Positions 9,668-18,407 of a stretch of DNA of 63,059 bases are shown here, piece by piece; within the stretch, counting starts at the first letter, position 1, and each line of letters opens with the position of its first letter. The DNA comes from JAICWP01 sp035278025 (GTDB lineage Bacteria > Acidobacteriota > Terriglobia > Terriglobales > Acidobacteriaceae), in the NCBI GenBank assembly GCA_035278025.1, contig DATEJK010000197.1, forward strand, positions 1-63,059, read 5' to 3'. The notes beneath the pieces were generated by a model that had not been told where the DNA came from, did not search any database, and saw nothing but the letters and a program-made list of their open reading frames with translations. The translations under genes and the position numbers were made by a program.

Positions 9668-10414
9668 ATGCGGGTTGCCGCCATTTTTGACATTCACGCC
9701 AATCTGCCCGCCCTGGAAGCCGTACTGGAACAGATCCATGAGGCCGAGGTGGACCACGTCGTCGTCGGGGGAGATGTCCTCCCCGGCCCCATGCCGCGCC
9801 AAACCATCGAATGCCTGCTGGCTCTCGATCTTCCGGTGCAGTTCATTCGCGGAAATGGCGACCGCGAGGTGCTGGCGCGCATGCAAGGCACCGAAACCGG
9901 CGGCGTGCCGGAAAAATTTCGGCCCGTGATTGACTGGACAGCGCGGCAACTGCAACCGGAACACGAACAGCTCCTGGCCAGCTGGCCCAGCACGCTTCAG
10001 CTTCAGATACCCGGCCTCGGCGGCGTCCTCTTCTGCCACGCCACCCCGCGCAACGACACCGAAATATTCACCTCCGTCACCCCGGAAGACCGCCTTCAGC
10101 CCGTCTTTACAGGAATCACCACCCCCGTCATCGTCTGCGGTCATACTCACATGCAGTTCGACCGACCCATGGGCGCTATTCGAATTCTGAATGCCGGCAG
10201 CGTCGGCATGCCTTTCGGCCAGGCCGGCGCCGATTGGCTCCTGCTTGGGCCTGATGTCCAGTTCATGCACGCTCCCTACGACCTGGCGCAGGCCGCCGCC
10301 CGTGTTCGCCATACGGCCTATCCCCAGGCCGAAGACTTTGCCGAACACAATATTTTGCGGCCCCCTTCACAGAAAGATATGCTCGCAGCTTTCAGTCGTG
10401 CTGAATTGAGGTAA
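9668..10414 (+). CDS. Metallophosphoesterase family protein (YfcE-like)
   Basis: A 248-residue calcineurin-like phosphoesterase. The metal-binding motifs appear in order: FDIH (Asp8, His10), GGD (Asp36), GNGDRE (Asn63), FCHATPRND and CGHTHMQFD. The family uses two metal ions to hydrolyse phosphodiesters or phosphomonoesters; bacterial YfcE/MJ0936 types act on cyclic or simple phosphodiesters in vitro. Cytoplasmic, with no signal peptide. It is followed after 22 bases by an MFS gene in the same direction. The substrate cannot be told from the sequence. Confidence 0.9.
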   Translation: MRVAAIFDIHANLPALEAVLEQIHEAEVDHVVVGGDVLPGPMPRQTIECLLALDLPVQFIRGNGDREVLARMQGTETGGVPEKFRPVIDWTARQLQPEHEQLLASWPSTLQLQIPGLGGVLFCHATPRNDTEIFTSVTPEDRLQPVFTGITTPVIVCGHTHMQFDRPMGAIRILNAGSVGMPFGQAGADWLLLGPDVQFMHAPYDLAQAAARVRHTAYPQAEDFAEHNILRPPSQKDMLAAFSRAELR

Positions 10415-10436
10415 GCTTAACCGCCACTCACCCTAA

Positions 10437-11759
10437 GTGCTTGTCTTGCCCGGTTCCTTCCAACCCGGCTTTGAAACTGCGCTGGTGGCTAAGCTCACCC
10501 GCCGCCTGGTTCCCTTTCTTTTCCTGCTCTACATCGTTGCCTATCTTGATCGCATCAACGTGGGTTTCGCCGCCCTGCAGATGCAGGGACAACTCCACTT
10601 AAGCGATGAAGTCTACGGCCTGGGCGCGGGTCTGTTCTTCGCCGGCTACTTTGTCTTCCAGTTGCCCAGCAACCTGCTGCTGGAGCGCGTGGGCGCGCGC
10701 CGCTGGCTGGCCGCCCTGATGGTGGTGTGGGGGATGGTCTCCACTTCCATGATCTTCGTGCGCACCCCTCACGGCTTCTACGCCCTGCGCTTTTCGCTGG
10801 GAGTGGCCGAAGCCGGCTTCTTCCCCGGCGTCATTCTCTATCTGAAGAACTGGTTTCCCGCCGACGCGCGCGCCCGCACCGTGGCCTGGTTCATGACCGC
10901 GGCCCCGCTTTCCGGAGTAGTGGGCGGACCCATCTCCGGCGCCCTGCTCGGCTTGCACCACGCCGGACTGGCGGGCTGGCAGTGGATGTTCATCATGGAG
11001 GGCATACCCGCCATGCTACTGGGCGGTCTGGCCGCCTGCTACCTGACAGACCGTCCCCAGGACGCGCTCTGGCTCTCCCATGAACAACGTGACTGGCTGC
11101 TCGCCACCTTGCGCCGGGAAAGCCAGGAGACAGCCGCCGTTTCCCGCACCAATGTTTGGGCCGCGTTCACTCATCCCGGAATCTGGTTGCTGGTGCTGGT
11201 TTATTTCGGACTGGATACGGTCTCTTACGGGATCAGCTTGTGGTTGCCCAACCTGATTCGCAGCCTCTCCGGGGTGAGCGATTTTGTGATTGGGCTGCTC
11301 TCCACCATCCCTTACATCGCCGCCGCCATCTCCATGGTGCTGGTCGGCATAAACTCCGACCGTTCCGGAGAACGCCGCTGGCACACCGCCCTGCCCGCTT
11401 TTGTCGGGGCCGCCGGGCTCCTGCTGGCCGCGCAATCCACTTCCGTTGTCCCCATGATTGCCGGCATTACCGTGGCCGTGCTGGGCGTGTTCTCCATGCT
11501 TGGCCCCTTCTGGACCATGCCCACCAGTCTGCTTACCGGCACCGCCGCGGCGGCCGCCATCGCGCTTATCAATTCTGTAGGCAATCTGGGCGGATTTTTT
11601 GGGCCCTACATCATCGGACTGATCCGCACCCACACCGGCAGCTTCAAAAATGGCCTTCTTGTGGTTGGCGCCGTGCTCGCTCTGGGCGGCGCCATTGCCC
11701 TGCTCGTCCGCCTGCGCCCCGGAGCTCCCGCTCAGGGCAGGGTTGCAGACACAGTGTGA
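10437..11759 (+). CDS. MFS transporter, anion:cation symporter (ACS) type
   Basis: A 440-residue 12-span transporter. The motif YLDRINVGFAALQM in the first helix is the mark of the ACS branch, whose members import organic anions such as hexuronates, tartrate, galactonate or phthalate with protons. A charged loop after span 2 (LERVGARRW) corresponds to motif A. The frame begins at a GTG at 10437; an in-frame GTG a little downstream is also possible, since there is no strong ribosome site. It follows the metallophosphoesterase by 22 bases and may share its transcript. The substrate is unknown; the nearby sugar kinase makes a sugar acid plausible. Confidence 0.88.
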   Translation: MLVLPGSFQPGFETALVAKLTRRLVPFLFLLYIVAYLDRINVGFAALQMQGQLHLSDEVYGLGAGLFFAGYFVFQLPSNLLLERVGARRWLAALMVVWGMVSTSMIFVRTPHGFYALRFSLGVAEAGFFPGVILYLKNWFPADARARTVAWFMTAAPLSGVVGGPISGALLGLHHAGLAGWQWMFIMEGIPAMLLGGLAACYLTDRPQDALWLSHEQRDWLLATLRRESQETAAVSRTNVWAAFTHPGIWLLVLVYFGLDTVSYGISLWLPNLIRSLSGVSDFVIGLLSTIPYIAAAISMVLVGINSDRSGERRWHTALPAFVGAAGLLLAAQSTSVVPMIAGITVAVLGVFSMLGPFWTMPTSLLTGTAAAAAIALINSVGNLGGFFGPYIIGLIRTHTGSFKNGLLVVGAVLALGGAIALLVRLRPGAPAQGRVADTV

Positions 11760-11852
11760 CCCCGCTCCTCCACTGCCTTGACCTTCCCGGCATCAGTTTG
11801 CAGACCGGCGGGATTGGTGGGATGATCTCCTGAGAACGGCAGAAGTGGCTCC

Positions 11853-12122
11853 ATGAAATTCCGAATCTTTTTGTGGGCTATGGCGGGCTTTCTGGTAGCG
11901 GCCGGTTGGGCCTTTTATGCGGCCGCGACTTTCCCGGATTTGATACAAGCCAAACCGCTGGTGTGGAATCTCGCGCTTCTGACTCAACCTCTTGCCTTCG
12001 CCAGTATGCGCTTCCACTTTCCAGCCTCGATCTATTGGGTTCTTATTACCAATGCAGCCAGCTATGCCTTGCTGGGTCTGATCGTAGAGAGCCTCCGGCG
12101 GCAACTGCTTCACGCAAAGTAG
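11853..12122 (+). CDS. Small membrane protein, unknown function
   Basis: An 89-residue protein with three likely hydrophobic spans (residues about 5-25, 38-52 and 58-80) and a basic tail. I do not recognise the family. It starts 93 bases after the MFS stop, in the same direction, with AGAACGGCAGAAG upstream as a weak ribosome site. The codon use and regular hydrophobic pattern make it a plausible real gene. Confidence 0.55.
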   Translation: MKFRIFLWAMAGFLVAAGWAFYAAATFPDLIQAKPLVWNLALLTQPLAFASMRFHFPASIYWVLITNAASYALLGLIVESLRRQLLHAK

Positions 12123-12201
12123 CGACGCACGGCCACCACTCGTACCTCTCTGGTAGCACTCCTTCCACTCTTTCGGGCCCCTGAGCCCTGGCGGCTACGG
12201 C

Positions 12202-13857
12202 TCAATGCCCCGCCGGCATGGCCGCATCCATAAAACGCACGACATCCTGCTTCATCTTGGCCAGGGACTGCTCGTTCACGTAAACCATGTGTCCCGAATC
12301 GTAGGTTTCCACGGAAATATTCTTGCGGAAGTCAGCCGGCAGGCTGAGGTGGTCAATCACGTAGTTGGCCGCGTAGTAAGGTGTGGCCAGGTCGTAGTAG
12401 CCCTCCAGCACCATCACCTTGAGATAGGGGTCCTTCACCATCGCGGCTCGCAGCGCGGTGGCTGTATCGGGAAAGCCTTTCGCTGCCGAACCCCACTCCC
12501 ATTGCCGCCACAAGCCGCCTCCCATGGCGAAAACCTCGTAAGGCGCGTCGGTCTTGTAACCCAGGTCAGTGCGCACGTAGTTGTTGAACATGGCGGTGAA
12601 GGGAGGCAGCAGCGCCGACTCCGCCGGATCGTAAAACGGCGTATCCATCAGGCCTTCCGGATCCGGTCCCGTGAAACGCCCGTCCAGGCGCCCCACTCGC
12701 AGCTTCTGATCAATCAGCAGGTAGTGAGTGAACTGGGACACGTCAATACGCAGGTTGGCCTGGTCAATCACTTCCTTGCTCAGGCCGGTGTAACGCGCCA
12801 TCTGGTCAATCACTGACTGCCGCTCCTGCGGGCTGAGCGCGTCCCCCTTGGCCAGCGCCTGCGCATAGGTTGTGGACGCCCACTGCTCCACTTCCGCACG
12901 GGTCTTGGCCAGATCCTGCGTGAGATCGGCCCCCAGCTTGTGGTGGTAGGCCGCAATCATCGTGTAACTGGGAATGATCAGGATGTAAGGCAAATCGTTG
13001 TTCTTTTGGAACTCCAGAGTCTGGAAGTCCATGGCCGTGGACAGCAGCACGATGCCGTTGAAGGAAATTCCGCGCTCCGCCAGGTAGCCCGCCAGTCCTG
13101 CGGCGCGGGTGGTGCCGTAGCTTTCTCCGAAAAGAAACAGCGGCGACGCCCAGCGCCCGTAGCGCGTAATGTAGAGACGGATAAACTCCCCGAAAGCATC
13201 CAGATCGCCCTGCACGCCCAGAAATTTTTTGGTCGTGGCCTCATCTTCGGCGCGGCTCCAGCCGGTTGCCATGGCGTCCACCAGCACCAGGTCGGACTTA
13301 TCCAGCAGCGAGTACTGGTTGTCCTGCAGGTGGTAGGGCGAGGCCGGCATGAAGCCTTGCGGCTGCAGCACCACCCGCCGCGGTCCCAGCGCCCCCAGGT
13401 GCAGCCACACCGAGGAGGAACCCGGCCCGCCGTTGAAGGCGAAGGTCAGTGGCCGCTGCGCGGGGTTCTCTCCCTCCAGCGTGTAAGCCACAAAGAACAT
13501 CTCGGCTTCAACCTTGCCATCGGCGCGCTTGATGGGCAGTCGCCCCGCCGTGGCTGTGTAGCGCAGCACGCGACCGTTGATGGTGGCCTGCTGATGCGTC
13601 ACCACCGGCGCCACTTCGGTCACATCGAAGTGCAGCTCTTTGCCTTCTTTGCCCGCTTCTGCCGCTCCCGGGCGGGGCGCCGGGGCCAGCTGCGCGCTCG
13701 GCGCCGGCGTCGCCGTCGGCGTGCTTTGTGATGTGGTCTCTGCCGGCGTGGCAGTGGTCTTTTTCACCCGCGATTTCGGCGGCTTGGCCTGCTGCCCAAG
13801 TAAAGCCGTTGCCAGAATCACAACCGACACCCCGATGCTCAAAGTGCGCATTGCCAC
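12202..13857 (-). CDS. Secreted S10 family serine carboxypeptidase-like protein
   Basis: A 551-residue exported alpha/beta-hydrolase peptidase. Residues 1-22 form a signal peptide, followed by a Pro/Thr/Ala-rich linker to about residue 70. The S10 landmarks are all present: FNGGPGSSSVW (oxyanion region), FGESYGTT with nucleophile Ser246, EGYYDLATP with Asp489 and DSGHMVY with His523. S10 enzymes remove C-terminal residues from peptides, usually at acidic pH, and are common in soil bacteria of acidic habitats. It stands alone, convergent with the small membrane protein and in the same direction as the APC permease gene upstream of it (gap 161 bases). A role in peptide scavenging is likely. Confidence 0.92.
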   Translation of the reverse strand: MAMRTLSIGVSVVILATALLGQQAKPPKSRVKKTTATPAETTSQSTPTATPAPSAQLAPAPRPGAAEAGKEGKELHFDVTEVAPVVTHQQATINGRVLRYTATAGRLPIKRADGKVEAEMFFVAYTLEGENPAQRPLTFAFNGGPGSSSVWLHLGALGPRRVVLQPQGFMPASPYHLQDNQYSLLDKSDLVLVDAMATGWSRAEDEATTKKFLGVQGDLDAFGEFIRLYITRYGRWASPLFLFGESYGTTRAAGLAGYLAERGISFNGIVLLSTAMDFQTLEFQKNNDLPYILIIPSYTMIAAYHHKLGADLTQDLAKTRAEVEQWASTTYAQALAKGDALSPQERQSVIDQMARYTGLSKEVIDQANLRIDVSQFTHYLLIDQKLRVGRLDGRFTGPDPEGLMDTPFYDPAESALLPPFTAMFNNYVRTDLGYKTDAPYEVFAMGGGLWRQWEWGSAAKGFPDTATALRAAMVKDPYLKVMVLEGYYDLATPYYAANYVIDHLSLPADFRKNISVETYDSGHMVYVNEQSLAKMKQDVVRFMDAAMPAGH

Positions 13858-14018
13858 GCTCCTGATTTTTTGTGGACTGCTCTGTAAAAAAGGACTGCTC
13901 CGCAGAAACGGGAATTATATCGCCCCGCGACCCACAGCCACGTTCCCAACCGCTGATTTTGTGGCCCCGGGGGCCCTCGCCCGCGTATCTCCTGACAAAA
14001 ACCCCGCGTGAAGAAGGG

Positions 14019-15341
14019 TTAGCGGCTGCTGGCAGTTGTCTTCTCTAAGGCCTGCGGGCGCCGCCGGAAGAAAATATAGGCCACCGGGCCCAGCAACAGC
14101 GCTGCCGGTCCCCAATGCCAGCCGAATGAGTCGCTGCCCAGCAGCGCCACCCCGCTCATCACCACCGGCGCCAGCACGGCGTACATCAAACCTTTCCTGC
14201 CCCACGGTATGCGAAACGCGCGCGGCAAATCGGGCTTTTTCTGCCGCAGCTTCCATCCCGAGAGCACGGTCAGCAGCGAGGTGGCTATGCGCAGCCAGAT
14301 GTAAACCGAAATCAGCTGCGTCAGCGAGTGCCAGGCGAAAACCGCGTAGATGGCGCACGAGATCACAATCGCTGCCGCCGGCGTCCGGTAACGCGGGTGC
14401 TGCCGGGTCAGCCAGTGCGATATGTACCCGTCCTCCGCCATGGCGAAGGGCATGCGCGTGCTGGCCAGCACCGTGCTGTTGAGCAGCGACACGCTGGCCA
14501 CCGCGGCCGCCAGCGTCATCCATACTCCCAGCCAGCGCCCCCCGATCAGTTCCGCGGCATCGGAAAAATATCCGGTGTGCCACTGCTGCCAGTTGCCCAA
14601 AGCCCCCAGCGCGAAAAAAGTCGGCAGAAAATAGGTGGCGATGGAAAGCGGCACCACCCAGGCCAGCGCCCGCGGATAACTGCGCTGCGGGTTCTCCACT
14701 TCGCCTGCCACCGTGGAAAGTTGCTCGTAGCCGGAATAGAGCCAGAGTCCGAGCGCCAATCCAACGCCAAATATCTGGAAGAGCGGCTTATGGGGCGGCA
14801 CCAGTGGCGTAAAGGGATTGTGCTGCCATTTGCCCAATGCCACCACGCACATCACCCCCACCGGCAGCAGCACCATCAGTTCCAGAAACGTTGCCAGCTT
14901 GCCCACCAACTGGATGCCACGCACGTTGACATACGTGATGAGCGCAATGATAAGCAGCGAAACCGCGTAGTGCCTCCAGCCCACCACTGAGGGAAAATAA
15001 AACTTCAGGTAATCACTGAATAAAACCGCATAACTGCTTCCCAGCAAAAACGATGCCGACCAGTTCCACCAGCCAGCCAGGAAGCCCCAAAAGTCACCAA
15101 AGCCGGCGCGCGTCCAGCGGTAAAACCCGCCTTCCACGGGCATGGCCGTAGTCAGCTCTGCCGCCACCAGCGAAATGGGAATGCACCAGAAAAGGGGCAG
15201 CACCAGGTGGTAGATCAGGGTCATGCCCGGACCCGAGGTGGTGATCTGGTCCTCCAGCCCGAAGGGGCCCCCGGTGGTGTAGGAAAACATCACCCACACC
15301 AGGTAGAACAAACCTGCCTTGCGGATTTGAGCCTGGGTCAA
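14019..15341 (-). CDS. APC family amino acid permease
   Basis: A 440-residue polytopic protein with about 12 spans. The start of the first helix (YLVWVMFSYTTGGPFGLED) has the unwound glycine-containing segment of the APC superfamily, and PVEGGFYRWTRAGFG is the typical loop after span 2. The family imports amino acids or amines with protons or by exchange. It precedes the secreted S10 peptidase in the same direction, so uptake of released amino acids is a sensible combined role, though they are 161 bases apart. It is divergent from the redox operon at 15.5 kb. Confidence 0.9.
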   Translation of the reverse strand: MTQAQIRKAGLFYLVWVMFSYTTGGPFGLEDQITTSGPGMTLIYHLVLPLFWCIPISLVAAELTTAMPVEGGFYRWTRAGFGDFWGFLAGWWNWSASFLLGSSYAVLFSDYLKFYFPSVVGWRHYAVSLLIIALITYVNVRGIQLVGKLATFLELMVLLPVGVMCVVALGKWQHNPFTPLVPPHKPLFQIFGVGLALGLWLYSGYEQLSTVAGEVENPQRSYPRALAWVVPLSIATYFLPTFFALGALGNWQQWHTGYFSDAAELIGGRWLGVWMTLAAAVASVSLLNSTVLASTRMPFAMAEDGYISHWLTRQHPRYRTPAAAIVISCAIYAVFAWHSLTQLISVYIWLRIATSLLTVLSGWKLRQKKPDLPRAFRIPWGRKGLMYAVLAPVVMSGVALLGSDSFGWHWGPAALLLGPVAYIFFRRRPQALEKTTASSR

Positions 15342-15562
15342 AGAGAGCGCCCGCGCCGCATGGGTTCCTGCCTCATAGGTTCGCCAGATTGTAGGGGACG
15401 CCGGGCCGGTAGTCGAGCCTGGAGTATTGCTTGAAGGTTAGCGCTATATCTCGTCCGGGTTTCTGAGATCCGCACCCGTTACGCTCGTAACCTGAACCCA
15501 GGTCAATACGCCGGGTGCCTGACGCCGGTATGGTACCTTCTCACCAAAAGCGAGCCAATTTC

Positions 15563-16801
15563 ATGACGGAAGCAAAGTACCGCGTCCCGTCGGCCTATTC
15601 GAGCCTCGATTCCACCGGCATCGCGCACGGCACTCGCGCGCAGAAGTATGTGGACTTCCTCTGGCGCACCGATCCGCTGGCCGACGCTGTGATGGATGAG
15701 TTCGCCCGCATTCCGGAAAGCGAATGGCGCGCGCTGCTTGAAATGGCGCTGGCCAAAGGGATCGAAGCGGTCCCTCATGCCCCGGAGCCGTTGCGCGCTC
15801 TGTTTCGCCAGCTGGAGTCCGTTCCCTTCTGGGTAGAACGCGAGCGCTGCAACCTGGGCGGCGCCACCTTCATGCGTTGCCGCCTCGGCTTTGCCGTTCT
15901 CGCCATGCTTTCGTTGCCCATCATCTATAGCTGGCCCGTGGGCAACAAGCCCCTGGCGCTCTCCGGCCAGTTGGTACATCGCGCATCACAGCGCCTGAAG
16001 GACACCACGCGCTACGTATTCGCCGTATGCCAGCCCGATGGCCTGGCCCGTTTCTCCCCGGGCTTTGCCATGACGGTGCGCGTGCGCCTCATTCATGCTC
16101 AGGTACGGCGCTTGCTTCTCCAGTCCGGACAATGGCGCTCCGAGGCCTGGGGCGCGCCCATTAACCAATGCCACATGGCCGGCACCAACCTGATGTTTTC
16201 GGTGGGCGTGCTCGACGGGCTTACCCGCATCGGATATCGCTTCAACCGCCTGGAGCGCGAAGCCCTCATCCACCTGTGGCGCTGCGCCGGTTATTTGCTG
16301 GGGGTCGAAAATGAACTGCTGGTTGCCGACGAATTCGAGGGCCATCGCCTGCTCGATCTGATTTTCGCCTTCGAGCCCCACCCCGACGATGATTCGCGCG
16401 CCCTGGTTGATGCCCTCATGCAGACCTCCTTCGACTACGTGCGCGGCTTCAAGCCTGGGCGCAGTTGCAGCGTGAATCTCTGCTACGGCATCTCGCGCGC
16501 TCTCATGGGCGACGAGCAGGCCACCGCGCTCGGCTACCCCAAGACTCTCTGGAAGTGGCTGGTGCCGGCGGTTCGTCCCGGCACCTGGCTGGTGGAAACC
16601 GCCCGCATGTGCAGCAGCCGCGTGCAAGCTCTGGCCACAGTCGCCGGGCCCAAGGCCTTCCGCCATCTGCTGAGCGAGCGCGGTCTGAAAGGGCGCATCG
16701 GCGATTTCGTTATACCTCGCAAGATAGCGGTTCGCGCCGGCGAGCCCGAATCAACCACTCATGCGGAACGCGAAAGCGCGACCGCGGGAGGAAACAAATG
16801 A
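15563..16801 (+). CDS. DUF2236 (MpaB/Lcp-like) haem oxygenase family protein
   Basis: A 412-residue member of the oxygenase MpaB / DUF2236 family. Relatives include the b-type haem rubber oxygenase Lcp and the fungal mycophenolic-acid enzyme MpaB. The family segment RLKDTTRYV (about 144-152) and VRLIHAQVRR (about 174-183) are present; His178 is the likely haem ligand, by analogy with Lcp. The frame opens at a GTG at 15515, but the ATG at 15563 fits the start of homology better. Its stop overlaps the next start in an ATGA, so translation is coupled to the NDH-2-like gene. No signal peptide. The substrate is unknown; oxidative cleavage of an isoprenoid or other hydrophobic compound is only a guess. 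Confidence 0.85.
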   Translation: MTEAKYRVPSAYSSLDSTGIAHGTRAQKYVDFLWRTDPLADAVMDEFARIPESEWRALLEMALAKGIEAVPHAPEPLRALFRQLESVPFWVERERCNLGGATFMRCRLGFAVLAMLSLPIIYSWPVGNKPLALSGQLVHRASQRLKDTTRYVFAVCQPDGLARFSPGFAMTVRVRLIHAQVRRLLLQSGQWRSEAWGAPINQCHMAGTNLMFSVGVLDGLTRIGYRFNRLEREALIHLWRCAGYLLGVENELLVADEFEGHRLLDLIFAFEPHPDDDSRALVDALMQTSFDYVRGFKPGRSCSVNLCYGISRALMGDEQATALGYPKTLWKWLVPAVRPGTWLVETARMCSSRVQALATVAGPKAFRHLLSERGLKGRIGDFVIPRKIAVRAGEPESTTHAERESATAGGNK

Positions 16802-18405
16802 AGGAACCTATGCGTGTGGTATGCCTCGGCGGGGGCTGGGTGGCTATTTATCTCGCCCGTGCTTTGCGGCCGGCAGTGCGCAAGGGCGAAGTCAGCCTGA
16901 CCGTGGTCAGCCGCGATAACTATTCCACCGTCCACGGCTTGATTGCGGAAATGCTGACCTGCAAGATTCAGCCGCAGCAAATCAACTCCTCCGTGCGCGA
17001 AATGATCGCTCCCGCTCATCTTCATAATGCCGAAATCGAGTCGGTGGACGTCGCCCACCGGCGCGTGCTTACCCGGCGTCTGCTGGATGGGCGCGCCTAC
17101 ACCCTGCCCTACGACCATCTTGTTATCGGCGTCGGCTCGGTTGAGGATTTTTCCCGTTACGCCGGAATTGCCGACCATGCTTTCCCGCTCAAGACCTTCG
17201 CCGATTGCTACCGCCTGCGCAATCACCTGGTGAGCGCGCTGGAAATGGCCTCCATTGAAACCAACCCCGCCGAGCGTCGGCGGTTGCTCACTTTCGTGGT
17301 CGCCGGCGGTAACTATGCCGGAGTCGAAGTGGCCTGCGATTTGGTGGACTATTTCCGTTTCCTCAGCCGCACCCGCTATCCCGAGCTAAAGTTTCAGGAA
17401 TTCCGCGTGGCGCTGGTGGAATTCGGACCGCGCATTCTGCCCGAACTGGGCAAACGTCATCCCTACCTCGTGAACTATGCAGAAAAGCGTGTGCAGCGCC
17501 TGGGCATCGAAATGCACCTCAATACCGGCGTGCATGCGGCCACCGCGGAGGAAGTGATTCTCAACACCGGCGAGCGCATGCCCACGCGCACCATCATTAC
17601 CTGCACCGGCATGAAGGCCTCTCCCTTGCTCGACCAGTTCCCTTACCAGCGCGATTCGCGCGGACGCCTGGTAACCGACCAGTTCAACCGGGTTCCCGGC
17701 GCAACCAACATTTGGGCTGGAGGCGACTGCGCCGCTGTTCCCCATCCTGACGGCGGGACCTGCCCACCGCTCGCCCACTACGCGCAAAATGCCGGCTCCA
17801 CCATCGGCACGAATATCCGGCGCCTGTCCTCCGGCAAGCCACTCAAACCCTATTCGTTCAATGGGCTCGGCGAGGCCTGCACCCTCGGCCACCGCAGCGC
17901 CATTGCCCACATGAAAGGCATTCCGGCCTGCGGCTACCTGGCCTGGATTGGCTGGCGCTTCATTGTGCTCACCATGTTCGTGCCCAGTTGGACTCGACGG
18001 GTACGGCTGATGTTCGATTGGTGGCTCACCCTGATCCTGGGCCGCGACATTGTGAATCCCCGAATTGACGAGCGCGGCGCCATCTCTCACGCTCTCTACG
18101 AGCCGGGTCAGATCATCGTCGCCGCCGGCGAGACCCGCCGCTACAATTACCTGGTGGAATCGGGCGAAGTGGATGTCATTTCCAACGACCGCAACCGCGA
18201 GGTCCTCCTGGGCTCGCTCAGGCCCGGCGATTATTTCGGCGACGTCACCCGCCCCGACCTTGGCTGCTTCATTCGCGCGCGCACTCGAGTGCGCCTGCTG
18301 GCCATTGCCGGCGCAACCGCTGACGCTCTAAGCGCGGTCCGCCCCGACGTGGCCCAACTTCTCAAGCAGGGCGCCAACGGCGCTCCCCAAGAGCAACCCG
18401 TCTGA
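16798..18405 (+). CDS. NDH-2-like FAD-dependent oxidoreductase fused to a cNMP-binding-like domain
   Basis: A 535-residue two-part protein. Residues about 1-420 match type II NADH dehydrogenases: a dinucleotide loop VVCLGGGWVAIYLAR at the start, a second one in FVVAGGNYAGVEVACDL, and WAGGDCAAVP near the FAD-binding end. The region after GYLAWIGWRF is a membrane-contacting helix. Residues about 425-535 look like a cyclic-nucleotide-binding fold, with YLVESGEVDVI and LRPGDYFGDV. NDH-2 oxidises NADH and reduces quinone or another acceptor; the extra domain could sense a ligand or tune activity. The ATG at 16798 overlaps the previous stop, and the next gene starts two bases after this stop, so all three form one operon. 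Confidence 0.88.
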   Translation: MKEPMRVVCLGGGWVAIYLARALRPAVRKGEVSLTVVSRDNYSTVHGLIAEMLTCKIQPQQINSSVREMIAPAHLHNAEIESVDVAHRRVLTRRLLDGRAYTLPYDHLVIGVGSVEDFSRYAGIADHAFPLKTFADCYRLRNHLVSALEMASIETNPAERRRLLTFVVAGGNYAGVEVACDLVDYFRFLSRTRYPELKFQEFRVALVEFGPRILPELGKRHPYLVNYAEKRVQRLGIEMHLNTGVHAATAEEVILNTGERMPTRTIITCTGMKASPLLDQFPYQRDSRGRLVTDQFNRVPGATNIWAGGDCAAVPHPDGGTCPPLAHYAQNAGSTIGTNIRRLSSGKPLKPYSFNGLGEACTLGHRSAIAHMKGIPACGYLAWIGWRFIVLTMFVPSWTRRVRLMFDWWLTLILGRDIVNPRIDERGAISHALYEPGQIIVAAGETRRYNYLVESGEVDVISNDRNREVLLGSLRPGDYFGDVTRPDLGCFIRARTRVRLLAIAGATADALSAVRPDVAQLLKQGANGAPQEQPV

Positions 18406-18407
18406 CA

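Noticed and set aside
16465..16797. Longer upstream start for the NDH-2-like gene
   Set aside because: The extra 111 residues lie over the DUF2236 gene in another frame and are Arg-rich; the ATG at 16798 starts exactly at the FAD-binding loop.
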